Assembly (NCBI GenBank): GCA_033239005.1
Contig: BSQZ01000052.1
Coordinates: forward strand, 4,055,001 to 4,119,000
Direction of reading: 5' to 3'
DNA from: Lamellibrachia satsuma
Taxonomy: Eukaryota > Annelida > Polychaeta > Sabellida > Siboglinidae
Length of the DNA stretch: 64,000 bases
A program made the position numbers and the translations under genes. Shown here in pieces: positions 25,115 through 41,600 of this stretch (positions are counted from its first letter, which is position 1; each line of letters opens with the position of its first letter). The notes beneath the pieces were generated by a model. It was not told the DNA's origin and searched no databases. It saw nothing but the letters and a program-made list of their open reading frames with translations.

Positions 25115-27789
25115 CGGCACGCCCCGTCAGCCGCACCCTCCACCCCATCACAGCACTACTATGTCATATTTATAATGCGCATGTCTGTGCCATTTTAATT
25201 TGTAAATACATTATGAATGTCTGAAGCAGACCGGCGCCCGACCGCTGTGACTGACGCCATGGAAACCACCGAGGCGTTACCGTGTCGGTGACGCGGTTGG
25301 TTCAACTGGAGAAGCCAATCAGAACAGTTGCCTTGTTGGTACGACCATGTACTCTGTAGTCTGTGCGTACGCTGTAGTGAGACTCAGTGGTAATGACAAC
25401 CGTGTTGTTGATCATATAGGGGACCTGTTTAATGTGGACACTCTCTGGTCAAGTTTGACCATGACAGAAACACTGGACATGAGTTTGTAATCAGTTTGTT
25501 TTTCTTGTCAATACTTGGCTGATTTTACGTGCAAGTGTGACTCACAGATATGGCATTAACCTTGTCAGAGTTTGGTGGCAGTCTTTGGTGACGTTTATGC
25601 AAACTGCTGCAGCTGTAAGTGGCGCCACCTTGTAGCCTTCAATTTTTTAGCATTCATTACTTTGCAGTGAGATGAACTACTCCATTGTAGCCATCTCAAG
25701 ATGTACAGTATGTGGGAATTATTTTACGGTTGCGATGTGGTACTTGCATGCTGTACGATAACTACACGATGTCAGCCATTTTGTGGCCCATGTGCATTGG
25801 TGAGTTTGTGCAAGAAATTGTCGGTTACGTTACAGTGCCATCAATGGGTGAGCGCCCAGCGATATGCAGAAACAAGATTTTGTCTTCGCAGCGAACACAT
25901 AATGTGTGGCATTTGGTGGGGTTTTACAGATATGGCCTGTGGAGAGTATCTCTTTCTGTAGATGCAAACAAAACAACTGTTGTTGGCCATTCGTGTAAAG
26001 CTATGCAGCTGTTGGTAAAAAAAGTTCTGAAATTGGTCATAGGACGGTGAATAAGTTAACCCCAGGCCATGGGGTCACAGCAGAAGTTGCAGTTCCATCT
26101 CCACTCAGTATCTGAAAAATGTCATCCAGTGTTTTTTTAAATGTGGTCGGCAATATCTCGGATAATAACGGAAATATGTTGCATGACTTAGTGGCCAAAG
26201 GACATACTTTGTTGCCATGACAATGGTAGATATGCGTGATTGAGTTTGTGAGTGAAGTGATTGTAGCAGCTAAACTGCAGCCATGTTGGACATTTGGTCT
26301 GTACCAGCTAAACTGCAGCCAAATTGAACATTTGGTATGTATAGGCTAAACTGCAGCAAGGTTGATGAGTACCAACTAAGTTGCAGCCATGCACTGCCGT
26401 CTAGTGTTTCAGGACGTCTGTTCTGGTGTAGTCGGTGGCGTCCTCTCTCAGTCTTTGTCTTTAGTGTTGTTGAATATGTGTGATAAACAATGCAATATGT
26501 GAATGGATATCGAGTGCTTGGTTGACTGAAGTGCTACTCCTGTGTGTCTGCGTGCATGCGTGTGTGTATTCATGCATGCTTGTGATATAAGCCAAGTACA
26601 TTGGCATAGATATTGTGTGTACGAATGCGTATTTTACAAACAAAAAACTGTTCAGTCCGACCTACATTATGTCTAGCAGTTCTTCATTGGGAATCGTCTT
26701 GTTGCCGTGACAACAGATGGGGGATGCCACCCATTTAATTGTTGCTCGTTATTGGAATTTTACGCAATCGTTGCAGGTTGGATTCCTTCAATTTCTACTT
26801 CGATTTACATCTCTTCTGGGAAATTTTTTTAAATGACAAAATTTAGCCATCTCTCTCATTATGCATTAGTATAATCAAAGAACCAATCATGTGAGATCAA
26901 TCGTGAAATCAGTCATGTGAGATTATTCATGCGAAATCAATCATGTGAGATGATTTACCTGGGTATCAAAGGTTTGCGAAACCAGCTATTTGCAACTTAT
27001 AGTTGTGTTTTTTAAATTTGTTTAGTCAATAAAGTGTGACTGTAAATCCAGCCAGTCATTTCACATTAGACTGAATAAACTCTCCTTTACTCTGTCTAAT
27101 GTCTAGAAACAGATTTGTTCACACAGATTAAGTCTGAAGATGAAGTAATTTTGAAACACCCAGATTGAGTTAACGATGTAAACATTGTTTCCAGTCAAGC
27201 GTGACTTACATGCAAAAGCTACATTGTAGAATCATAACGAGTAATAATTATATGGTTTGTACCACATCTGCTTGGTGGTGTCGGAAATAGTAACAGGTTT
27301 CTATGATAAAAATGGAGTTTATCAATTTGCTGTTAATATATGGCTGTTGGCTTGCTCGTTGAAGGGTATAACAAAATAGTTTTGTTCCCTTTATGGGCCA
27401 ACAGTTGCCAGTTAATGACCTACATTGTAACTAATACTGCTTTATAGTAGATAATATAGGTATAGCATAACTGGCCTTTCTCCACACTATATATTATTGG
27501 ATGATCTTGTTGAACTTAAAAACATTTAAAACAGTTAACTGCCTTAAAAATTGCAAAGAATTCTCTGAGACTACACCCCAAAGACTTTTATTAAGAAAGT
27601 AAAATGTAAATTGTGTAACACAATATCCCCAACACAAGCGGCTGAGAAAAATTGTAAAACGTGACTGTTGTTGATTGCTCTATAGTAGATCCAAGTGGAT
27701 GTCAGTAATAAAAGATGAACCAGTCCAGGCCAAGTTTACTATTTATAAACTGTAAACATTTAGTCTGCAAAACCAATTACTTTTCCCCT
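25115..27789 (+). other. UBE2H 3' UTR and downstream
   Basis: Less AT-rich than the introns just after the stop. I see no second gene. A partly repeated block (ctaaactgcagccatgttgg, catttggt) recurs two to three times at 26265-26395. Polyadenylation candidates lie at 27029 and 27074. Confidence 0.6.
27029..27079 (+). promoter_or_regulatory. Candidate UBE2H polyadenylation signals
   Basis: AATAAA occurs at 27029-27034 and again at 27074-27079. These are the first canonical hexamers I see downstream of the UBE2H stop. Using them would give a 3' UTR of about 1.9 kb, plausible for a gene with a long 3' UTR in vertebrates. This rests on the motif only. Confidence 0.4.
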
Positions 27790-30668
<2,879 letters not shown>

Positions 30669-33137
30669 GATACATAACCATAGGGGACAGTGACTCCTGA
30701 TGCATGATACACAATCAAAGGGGACATTAACTCCTGACACATGATGCATAATCAAAGGGGACAGTGACTCCTGACACGATACACAATCAAAGGGGACAGT
30801 GACTCCTGACACATGATACACAATCAAAGGGGACAGTGACTCTTGACACATGATACACAATCAAAGGGGACAGTGACTCCTGACACATGATACACAATCA
30901 AAGGGAGCAGTGACTCTTGACACAAGATACACAATCAAAGGGGACAGTGACTCCTGACATATGATACACAATCAAAGGGGACAGTGACTCTTGACACATG
31001 ATACACAATCAAAGGGGACAGTGACTCCTGACACACGATACACAATCAAAGGGGACAGTGACTCCTGACACATGATACACAATCAAAGGGAGCAGTGACT
31101 CTTGACACAAGATACACAATCAAAGGGGACAGTGACTCCTGACATATGATACACAATCAAAGGGGACAGTGACTCTTGACACATGATACACAATCAAAGG
31201 GGACAGTGACTCCTGACACACGATACACAATCAAATGGGACAGTGACTCCTGACACATGATACACAATCAAGGGGAACAGTGACTCCTGACACATGATAC
31301 ACAATCAAGGGGAAAAGTGACTTCTGACACATGATACACAATCAAAGGGGACAGTGACTCTTGACACATGATACACAATCAAAGGGGACAGTGACTCTTG
31401 ACGCATGATGCACAATCAAAGCGGACAGTGACTCTTGACACATGATACACAATCAAAGGGGACAATGACTCCTGATGCATGATACACAATCAAAGGGGAC
31501 AGTGACTCCTGACACATGATGCACAATCAAATGGGACAGTGACTCCTGACACATGATACACAATCAAAGGGGACAGTGACTCCTGACACATGATACACAA
31601 TCAAAGGGGACAGTGACTCCTGACACATGATGCACAATCAAATGGGACAGTGACTCTTGACACATGATACACAATCAAAGGGGACATTGACTCCTGATGC
31701 ATGATGCACAATCAAAGGGGACAGTGACTCCTGACACATGATACACAATCAAAGGGGACAGTGACTCCTGACACATGATGCACAATCAAAGGGGACAGTG
31801 ACTCCTGACACATGATACACAACCAAAGGGGACAGTGACTCCTGACGCATGATACACAATCAAAGGGGACAATGACTCCTGACAAATGATACTCAATCAA
31901 AGGGGACAGAGACTCCTGACACATGATACACAATCAAAGGGGACATTAACTCCTGACACATGATGCACAATCAAAGGGGACAGTGACTCCTGACACATGA
32001 TACACAATCAAAGGGGACAGTGACTCTTGACACATGATACACAATCAAAGGGGACATTAACTCCTGACACATGATGCACAATCAAAGGGGACAGTGACTC
32101 CTGACACATGATACACAATCAAAGGGGACAGTGACTCCTGACACATGATGCACAATCAAAGGGGACAGTGACTCCTGACACATGATACACAACCAAAGGG
32201 GACAGTGACTCCTGACGCATGATACACAATCAAAGGGGACAATGACTCCTGACAAATGATACTCAATCAAAGGGGACAGAGACTCCTGACACATGATACA
32301 CAATCAAAGGGGACAGTGACCCCTGACAAATGATGCACAATCAAAGGGGACAGTGACTCCTGACACATGAAGCACAATCAAAGGGGACAGTGACTCCTGA
32401 CACATGATACACAACCAAAGGGGACAGTGACTCCTGACGCATGATACACAATCAAAGGGGACAGTGACCCCTGATGCATGATACACAATCAAAGGGGACA
32501 GTGACTCCTGACACATGATACACAATCAAAGGGGACAGTGACCCCTGATGCATGATACACAATCAAAGGGGACAGTGACTCCTGACACATGATACACAAT
32601 CAAAGGGGACAGTGACCCCTGATGCATGATACACAATCAAAGGGGACAGTGACCCCTGACAAATGATACTCAATCAAAGGGGACAGAGACTCCTGACACA
32701 TGATACACAATCAAAGGGGACAGTGACCCCTGATGCATGATACACAATCAAAGGGGACAGTGACCCCTGATGCATGATACACAATCAAAGGGGACAGTGA
32801 CCCCAGACACATGATACACAATCAAAGGGGACAGTGACTCCTGACGCATGATACACAATCAAAGGGGACAGTGACTTCTGATGCATGATACACAATCAAA
32901 GGGGACAGTGACTCCTGACACACGATACACAATCAAAGGGGACAGTGACTCCTGACACATGATACACAATCAAAGGGGACAGTGACTCCTGACACGTGAT
33001 ACACAATCAAAGGGGACAGTGACTCCTGATGCATAATACACAATCAAAGGGGACAATGATTCCTGACACGATACACAATCAAAGGGGACAGTGACCCCTG
33101 ACACATTATACATAATCAAAGGGGACAGTGACTCCTA
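30669..33137 (+). repeat. 37-bp satellite-like array, about 66 copies
   Basis: Unit like atgatacacaatcaaagggg then acagtgactcctgacac. Higher-order structure is present: about 31712-31933 is repeated at 32082-32303 (offset 370 bp, ten units), and about 30840-31030 at 31025-31215 (offset 185 bp, five units). Confidence 0.97.
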
Positions 33138-35329
33138 TAAGACATTATTGCTCTCATAGGAACCACATGATATATAAAAAATCTGTTTAATATTTTTTTA
33201 ACATCAAGGAATGTTTTTATGTTATTGTTCATTATCTCTCATGTGCGAGCAATTCATCAAATCACTCACAATTACCACCTTTACGGTTGTTCAGAGCACC
33301 TACATATGAACCACATGACACACCTACATATAATTTATATTTAGCACCTTTGGATGTGTTCAGGTCACTTGCCATTACTACCTGTTAAGGTAGTTCCACT
33401 AAAAAATACATTCCCGTTTCTACCAAGCTTATGCCAGGAGTACACTGCTAAACATTTGTTGTAGACAACAGTTCTTGCCGTTATTCAGTTTTTAAACTGG
33501 TTCAGCAACTGTTGCGATGACCAAATCAACACGGAACTCGTGTTTTGTTGAGTTGTGGACCAGCGCACATTGCACGGCAGCAACAAAAGTTTAGCAATGT
33601 AAGCCTAGCAGTAGGCATTGCAATTTATATAACTGGAAAACAGTAATCATTTTATATGCCTGTTGACAGTCAAGTTCACTACATAAGGATTTCTCATACC
33701 ACTGATGTTGATTAATGACAAAGAGGACATAGGTAATTGACAAGTCACTTTTATTATGCTGTAAATAAAGCTTTAGCAAACACAACATTGAAACACGTAG
33801 ATTAACAGGCAGTATTGGACAATTTATTTCACAGAGCACGATGTAACTGAGGAAAAAAGACAAGACAAGATAACAAGTGTCTGGTTAATTACATTTCTGT
33901 AGGCTTCTGCTACGTCCAGGCATTTGTCTAATATTCTTATTTAATTCTGTTTATGCTTGAGAACACTAGGACGCCCGAGGAATACAGTAGACATCTGATT
34001 TCTACAGGATTGTACAGCTGACGTAATCATTCGCTCCAATACATAAACTGCAAGGCACGGCATTTTTTTCAACATGCATTTTACAGGTCATGAAACTTGA
34101 CTGCACAGAAAGGCCAACATGTTGAGCTTGTGGTAATGATAACACTTACACACGCTGTCATTTGGAACCATGCCCTAGTAGCGCCCACACATAAAAATAA
34201 CAATTAACAATGCAAGTTTCACTTGGGGTTCTTGGAAATAAAAAATACAATAATCCAAAAAAAACGGATGAAGATTGGTAGTTCAAGCGCGTGTACAAAA
34301 TCTAAAAAAATGTGAAAATTTGTTGAGGTTTTTTGCCGTAATTTTGTAATAATTGTCCAATTTACAACACAACAATTGGGCGGACGAGCAGGGGAGGGGC
34401 AATCGTATTCAAATTTGTTTTGGATTATTAGAAAGTATTATATTTACAAAGTCAGGGTTTAACGTGAAAAATGCACTGCCTTTTCCTTCAAATTTCTGCT
34501 CTATTCAGGATGCCCTGGTCTACTGCCTCAGATAGGAACTGGGGTATTCAGCGGTTGAATGCATGCTTGCGACACCTATAATTTATGCCATGTTCGAGAG
34601 TGTTCATATTTACTATGAATCTGAGTTCACAACTTGTAAAAAGTTAGATGCAGTGGCATATTGGTTAGAAAACAGGACTCTCAATCGAGAGAACCCAGTT
34701 TTGAGTCCTCTTGCTGCCATTTAAAATTTGCACTTCAATCATCGCACATTGCCTCATTTCTCTCACCTGTATAAATGAGTACCTGGCTATAGACAGTGGT
34801 GGATATGTAAACAGACAGTCTTTACACAATAATTGCAGCAGAGCTGAATGCTTCCCAGAGGGTAGTTGAATGAACAGGTTAACCAGTGGGTGAAGTGTAA
34901 AGTTCTCTGAGCAGTCCTACGGACTGGATACCGAGCTGTAAAAGAACGTACCTTAAATAGCGCTCAACACACAGTGCAAGTCATATGTACGAGTTGTGAA
35001 CTCGAAAGTAAAAAGGGTGCCCTGGTTGGCGATCATCACCTTGTTATTCATCATCAGTAAATATTGGTTCAATCTTGGGTAAATGTCAATGTTCTCCAGT
35101 ATATGGTAGGCATATGGTATGTGGTTGGCATATGGTATGTGGTTGGCATATGGTAGGCATATTTTACAACCTGACAGACAGCGACACTGCATCACAAGTA
35201 AGCAGATAGCATGGCAGTTTTCATTTCATGGATGTCATTTCATGCAGGTACATTTTCTTACCTAACAGACAGCGCCACTCGTTCAGATTTTTTGTCCTAA
35301 ATGCTATTTTTGATGTGCGAAATAAATGT
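33138..35329. other. Intergenic between UBE2H and ZC3HC1 3' ends
   Basis: Apart from the SINE at 34640-34960 and a short tandem near 35097-35165 (catatggtatgtggttggc units), I see nothing. Both genes end facing each other across this space. Confidence 0.6.
34640..34960 (+). mobile_element. tRNA-derived SINE
   Basis: The head gtggcatattggttagaaaa with ctctcaatcgagagaaccc resembles a tRNA D and anticodon arm. The tail has gtgaagtgtaaag and ggactggataccgagctg, shared with the 9780 copy and with the minisatellite at 51320-51775. Confidence 0.6.
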
Positions 35330-35335
35330 TTTAAT
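35330..35335 (-). promoter_or_regulatory. Candidate ZC3HC1 polyadenylation signal (ATTAAA)
   Basis: The plus strand reads TTTAAT here, so the minus strand carries ATTAAA about 200 bp after the ZC3HC1 stop. A canonical AATAAA on this strand lies further off at 33828-33823. Motif evidence only. Confidence 0.3.
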
Positions 35336-35533
35336 AGGCCAATTAACCAATGAAACAGTTTATATGGATGTATAAAAAATGTGGATTTCAACCATTTACA
35401 AAAACAGCATGTCTGACAATAACCAACATGACCCTGTTGACCTCTGTTATGTAATGACTTAAATGACCTCCGCGACAGTTTGTGAGTGACTTGGTGACTT
35501 CCGTGACAGTTTGTGTGACCATGATGATCACTG

Positions 35534-35611
35534 CTAGCAGTCCGGAGTCGCTGACCTTGTCCAGCCGAGGAACAGTTTGCGGATACTTCGCAGGCCAACA
35601 CAGGGCGGACT
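35534..35611 (-). CDS. ZC3HC1: ZC3HC1 exon 9 (terminal, stop TAG)
   Basis: Acceptor is gtggtgtttcag|AG. It encodes SPPCVGLRSIRKLFLGWTRS then ATPDC and a TAG stop. SIRKLFLGW resembles the human C-terminal SRKVFRIFRQW. The phase joins exon 8 without shift. Confidence 0.82.
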   Translation of the reverse strand, partial: SPPCVGLRSIRKLFLGWTRSATPDC

Positions 35612-38600
35612 CTGAAACACCACAACACTTGTCCTGTCTACAATCACGACATCAAGGACATGCTAGCATTGAGTTTTTCTTATGGTTGCATGCAAAAAAA
35701 TGTGCCAACAAAAGCACATTTTCAGCATAAATATAAAAAAAACGATGTAAAATTTCATTACAGTTTCCGTGGCATCACATTTCCGAACTGCACATTTTTA
35801 AAATAAAAAAATCTGTCTTTTGAATAAAAAATTCATTTAATTTGAAGCCAATCAAAACTTTTATTTGTGAATTTCAGATTTGTGGCAATTTTATGGCCAG
35901 TGAATTCGTCAAATTAAAAGGACTTTTCATAAAACACTTCAGCTGCTAATTGTAATCATCAGAATCAGAATCATTAAAAGTCCCTTTACCGTTTTCACAA
36001 TACTGATGAGACTGTGAGACTCATGGCTGCCACCAGGTGTCAGCACCTCTAGGAACCTCCTCCACCCGGGCAGCGGCTCCCTGTCTCCCACTGTCAGCGT
36101 GGCTTCTGATCCCCTGTCTGGGTGGGTGTCTGGCAGTACCCAGGGGCACCAGGAGTGGTGTTCCGCAATCGGGTCAAATGTTACTCGGGAGGGCTGCTAA
36201 AGGAGTAAGAATGGACAACATTAACATAATCTTACTCTGTCTGTTTGCTAAGTTGTATAGTACATAGAGATGCCCGAATGTTCTACAGCTCATAACAAGA
36301 TATTTATGTTGGATTTTCTAACTGATCCTGCACCTAGGGCCTCATACAACATTTATATTGTCATAATTTTTTGATTTGTCAAATTCTTGTTTTACAAAAT
36401 TTTTAATGTTAAATATACTATAGCAATTAAGATAAAAACATTGTTAATTTACATGTACTTTGAGATCGAAACATTCAGAGAATAGAGGCATTTTAATTAT
36501 TTATACGAAACCCTGACTAGCTCTGTATGAAGGCCCATTCACATGAGCCAATTGATCAGGTAACATGTACTGCGACGGAAGACAAAGTACAACTAAACAA
36601 AGCAAGGTATGACTACCGAGTCACAAAAAATCATGACAAGACAATGCGAGGCATGACATCAGCTCGCACCAAGTGCAATGCCTGTTGGTCGCGAATATGG
36701 TGCTAAATATTAAATATTTTATTATATCAAGATTTAACAAGATTTGCCATCCAAGCCAAAGGCCCAGATGGCAAGTGGACAAGGAAGCCATTGGCTTATC
36801 GAGAGTCCAACAATGTTCATCTACTTATAACCCGCCCTCCTGAGATATGTGTCAACCTTGTTTTTAAACATATTCACGCTGCTAGCAGTTACACAATCTG
36901 TAGACAATTTGTTCCATTCATTTATTGTCCTCTGTGAGAACGAGTGCTTCCTGATGTCCAATCTACATTGATCCTTTACTAATTTTACCCCATGTCCTCT
37001 AGTTCTGCTATCCTTCTTGAGTGAGACAAACATATTTCTATCAATATTTTCATACCCATTCAATATCTTAAAAACTTCAATCTGATCTCCTCTTAATCTC
37101 CTGGTCTCTAGAGTTGTTAAACCACATTCTTTCAGGCGTTCTTCATAACTAAGGTCTCTCAGTTCTGGAATCATTTTAGTTGCTCTCCTTTGTATGCGTT
37201 CAAGCGTATCTATATCCTTCTTACGATATGGTCTCCATGCTTGTATACAGTATTTTAAATGAGGTCTAACTATTGCTTTATAAAGAGGTATAATTAACTT
37301 TTTTCCCTTGTATGTTATGTTTCTTCTAATCAATCCAAGAATTTGATTACCCTTTGAAGCTGCAATACCACACTGCTCTGAAACTTTCATATCAGCGCTT
37401 ATTGTAAGTCCTAAGTCCTTTTCTTTTACAGTAGTACCCAGATCAGTATCTCCCATTTTATAGTTTACATTCAAGTTCCCATGTCCTGTATGTAGGCATT
37501 TACATTTCCCAAAATTGAACAATATCTGCCATTTCTCAGACCATTTCACTAATCTGTCTAGATCGTTTTGTAAATGTTGTTTATCACCATAAGCATTAAC
37601 CCTTCTATAAACAGTTTTGTGTCATCCGCAAATGTCAGTACGTTACTTGTTATACTGTCATCCAAGTCACTGATATAAATTAAGAATAATATAGGTCCTA
37701 ATACTGATTCTTGAGGTACCCCACTCAAAACCGATTTCCAATTTGAAACTTCTCCATCTACTACAACTCGTTGTCTTCTGTCAGTCAGCCATTGTTCTAT
37801 CCAGTCAGTTATGCTATCCCCGATACCATGGGCTTTTAATTTAAGTAGTAATCTTAAATCTATCATGTGACTTGTGTGAATATAACTGATGTTTAAAGTT
37901 GGGTTGAATGCTTCGTATGAACTGGAAAAAATCTACACACTCCTATTTGTCAAGTTAGATTAAGAATCAATTTCATTGGTTATCAAGACTCTGGGTAATC
38001 AATCATATTCGTCACAATGGAAATTGCACGTTGATTCCAGGCTCTCCTGTGTGTGAGGCCAATTTGTAGCTGTGTTTGTGTTGCTGGACAGTTTTTTTTA
38101 ACACAGTGGATAATCAGTGTCTGACAGTTGGTGCACTCATCGTGACATTTCATCAAAGCTCTTGGCGTAAGTTGATGGTAATTTAGTTGTTTAGCACACA
38201 TAATCTAGCACGCAGGATTCATGCGACACTGTGCGTATCGCCCGATCAATCGATCATGTAAACTGGCCTTCAGTTAACCCATGAAAACCATTGCAATTCC
38301 TTTAAGCCAATCACAACAATACAAGCATATGAATATCTCGCATATTACGGTGGAATTATAAAAGCTACCTCATCCTCTCACCCTTAGTTTTCTCCTCTTT
38401 GCAGTGGACTCCACATCTTCCTGTCTGTGTGATGTCACACCATTATGACCATTGTCCAAACTCTGTTGACCAGTAGAACAGTTTCTCTCACCTCCGTCCG
38501 ACATGGTTCGCTTACGAGACATATCCTCACTTGTCTCAGAAATATCAACATCCATCAGTCCATCTGGTTCACCACACCCACTGCTCTCATGTGTTTCCCC

Positions 38601-41600
38601 CGTGGCAGTTTCTGTTGAGGTTCCACCTGTTACATCCGTATCATCTCTAACATTTGGGGATTCATCTTCACCAGCAAATTGTGCCTCATGAGTACTGCCA
38701 AGATCATCTTCTGTTTTCAAATTGTCTGATTTTACATCGCCTGGTTCCATACAATTGTCTAAATTCGGCTGATGAGACGGAACGACACCATTTTCTTCCG
38801 CAGATCTTTCAAAGCATCTCACCTCTTGCACAGAACATCCATCAACAACATCAACTTCTGACAGCATGTCAAGTTTGCTGGTTTCAGTTTCTTCAACGTG
38901 TTCCTCTTTGTCATTTTCTGTTTGTTCAACGTGTTCCTCATTATCACTTTCACTTGGTACACAACATTCCTCCTTATCACTTTCACTTGGTACACAACAT
39001 TCCTCCTTACCACTTTCACTTGGTACACAACATTTCTCTTTATCACTTTCATTTAGTACACAACATTCCTCTTCATTAATTTCTGTTTGTCCAATGTTTT
39101 CTTCTCTATTAGCTTCCCCTGAACTTTCTGGAAGACTTTCACTTTCAGTCGACACCACACTTTCATTACAAACCAAATGTTCTTCAACCAGCCCATTCTG
39201 CATTCCATTTTCATCATTCACTCTACTTTCAGTTTCTGTATCACTGGTGTTTTTCGATGTACTTTCACTTCCTGTCCCATCACTACTTTCTGCGTCCTGC
39301 TGCCTGCTTTCTCCCATAAGTCCCACACTTTCCTCTCCCACTTCCAACCCAACTTCAACCTCACATCCTGGGGAAGAACTTCCCTTCCCAGATACATCTT
39401 CCACATATGAATCTGATCCCGTGCTATGACGTTCATCTGCATCTCCCATCGGCGTAACCAGAGCACTGGGTGACTTAGTTGGGGAGTCACAAGTAGTGCC
39501 CCCTGGTGGCAAACCGTTGCTGCTGTCATGTGACTCACTGATGACATCATCAGGTTGACTAGGTGATGTATATGTGTGATAGTTCCACAGTCCAGCACTG
39601 CGGTTGCAATACCGACATCGCAGCTGAGCCACACCGGACGAAGAACTACAAACAAACAATGCTAAACTGTAGATATAAAACTCAAGACCGAGACTTTGGT
39701 GGAGAAAAAACAAGATAAGATGCATTACTCCAAAAATCTCTGGAATTAAAACTCCCTCTTCAGTTCATTTAGCCCAACATGAATCTGGTTCGTTGATGTT
39801 TAAATGAGTAGTGTATGAATCATTTTAAGTAATATGTGCAGTCAGTTTAATAAGCATTGAATGAATTAACTTTGATCATTAGATCAGGCAACTTGTGAAA
39901 CTGGCATATAGCATATAGAGTCAGATTAGTTTTGCCTATTTTTGTCAATTTTTTTTCAAAAATAATATAAGTTTGTCCAAAGATTTCATCAAACCTACAA
40001 AAGGTACGATGTCGTAGTCGATGTGAGATAGGTTAGATTTTTTTGTGAAATGAAACTTAAACGAGACAAACTAAGATACTAAACTCAGGAGGGATCAGTC
40101 AATAATTGTTTCTGATGGGCAAACATGACCTACATTTACAAGAATAGTGACACAGAGAGTATACTCCCTCCCTCCCACCCGCCTTCCCTGAAACCAAGAA
40201 CACACATGATGTTACCTGGAAGCCCAGCCACAAACTGCCAGCATGCACGCCGAACAAAATGTGTCATCCAGGTCATATGATTCGTCGTCACATGACTGCC
40301 AAGTGACTCCAGCGTAACGACGTAGTGACAGCAACGTGTCTCTTGTCAGGCCCTGTATCATATACAGCCATTAGAACCACTGCGTTACCATTCCAACACT
40401 CAGATAAAGGATTTCTACAACGAATTTCACATGTAGCTGATTAGCTTGCATGTATACACCAACAAAACACTGATGAATCTTTACAATACAAGCAATTAGT
40501 TTCATGGGGTATATACTATGTTTCTTTAAAATTACTGCTCATTATTTGCTGAAAATAACTGCAACATTGCCTACATAGAATCCCAACACTAAAAGGCTCA
40601 CATCATATGTTTGCTGCATTACACTCTCTGAAACAAAATGGAATTTTCATGAATCACATATGTGCACTTCCACAATACTGAGCAACAGAATGAAGTCCAG
40701 GAGTGCAGAAAATAACTAAAAATCAGTTTCATAGCAAAGTTAGAATTTGATGTCAACCAACTGTGAGAATAAAAGGATAACTTGTCTTGCACAATGTGAT
40801 GTTGAGTGTGCAAAAAACTGCTTAATCGTGTATTTGACTTGGTATCCACGAGGTCTCTTATGCATGACAAAAACATTTTCTGTTGACATGAAGTGTTGGT
40901 ACAGTGCATACACAAAGACAAACAAGTATCCACCATATGAAAATTCATGTAAATAGAAATGTTTTTGTCATGTGAAAGAGACTTTGTAACAATGACAATA
41001 TATTTCCACATATTTTCCACTCACCATGGATTCTATTTGCACTGTTTCAATTCTGGGGAGTTCTGCTTGAAGACGAAGAAGGGCCTTAAGCAGGCTGACA
41101 AACTCCGTCTCAGCTGTCGTCCGACTGCTCAGAGGTAGTCTGAGGAACGAGTCTGGAGATAATACAAGTCTCATCAACACAACATAAGAGTCTGGGGATA
41201 ACACATGTCTCATCAACACAACGTACGAGTCTGGAGATAACATAAGTCTCATCAATACAACATAAGAGTCTGGGGATAACACAAGTCTCATCAACACAAC
41301 ATAAGAGTCTGAAGATAACACAAGTCTCATCAACACAACATAAGAGTCTGGAGATAACACAAGTCTCACCAACACAACATACGAGTCTGGGGATAACACA
41401 AGTCTCAACGACACAACATACAAGTTTGACACACCAATGGAGGATTAGTGATCATATTGAGGTCAGAATTATATGTACACGAGTGTGGGTTCACTGCTAG
41501 GTTGATAAATTTTAAACGCATAACAAATATTTTGTAAAGATTTATTTAAAGTAAAATATAATTTTTGCTGCTATCTGTTTATTTTGATGTTTTGGTCTGA

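Noticed and set aside
30669..33137. CRISPR-like array of 37-bp units
   Set aside because: Units are contiguous with no unique spacers, in an animal genome; it is a minisatellite.
38503..39429. Plus-strand Ser/Leu-rich and His-rich frames (up to 187 codons)
   Set aside because: Antisense shadows of ZC3HC1 exon 7; the minus-strand frame has the zinc motif and splice sites.
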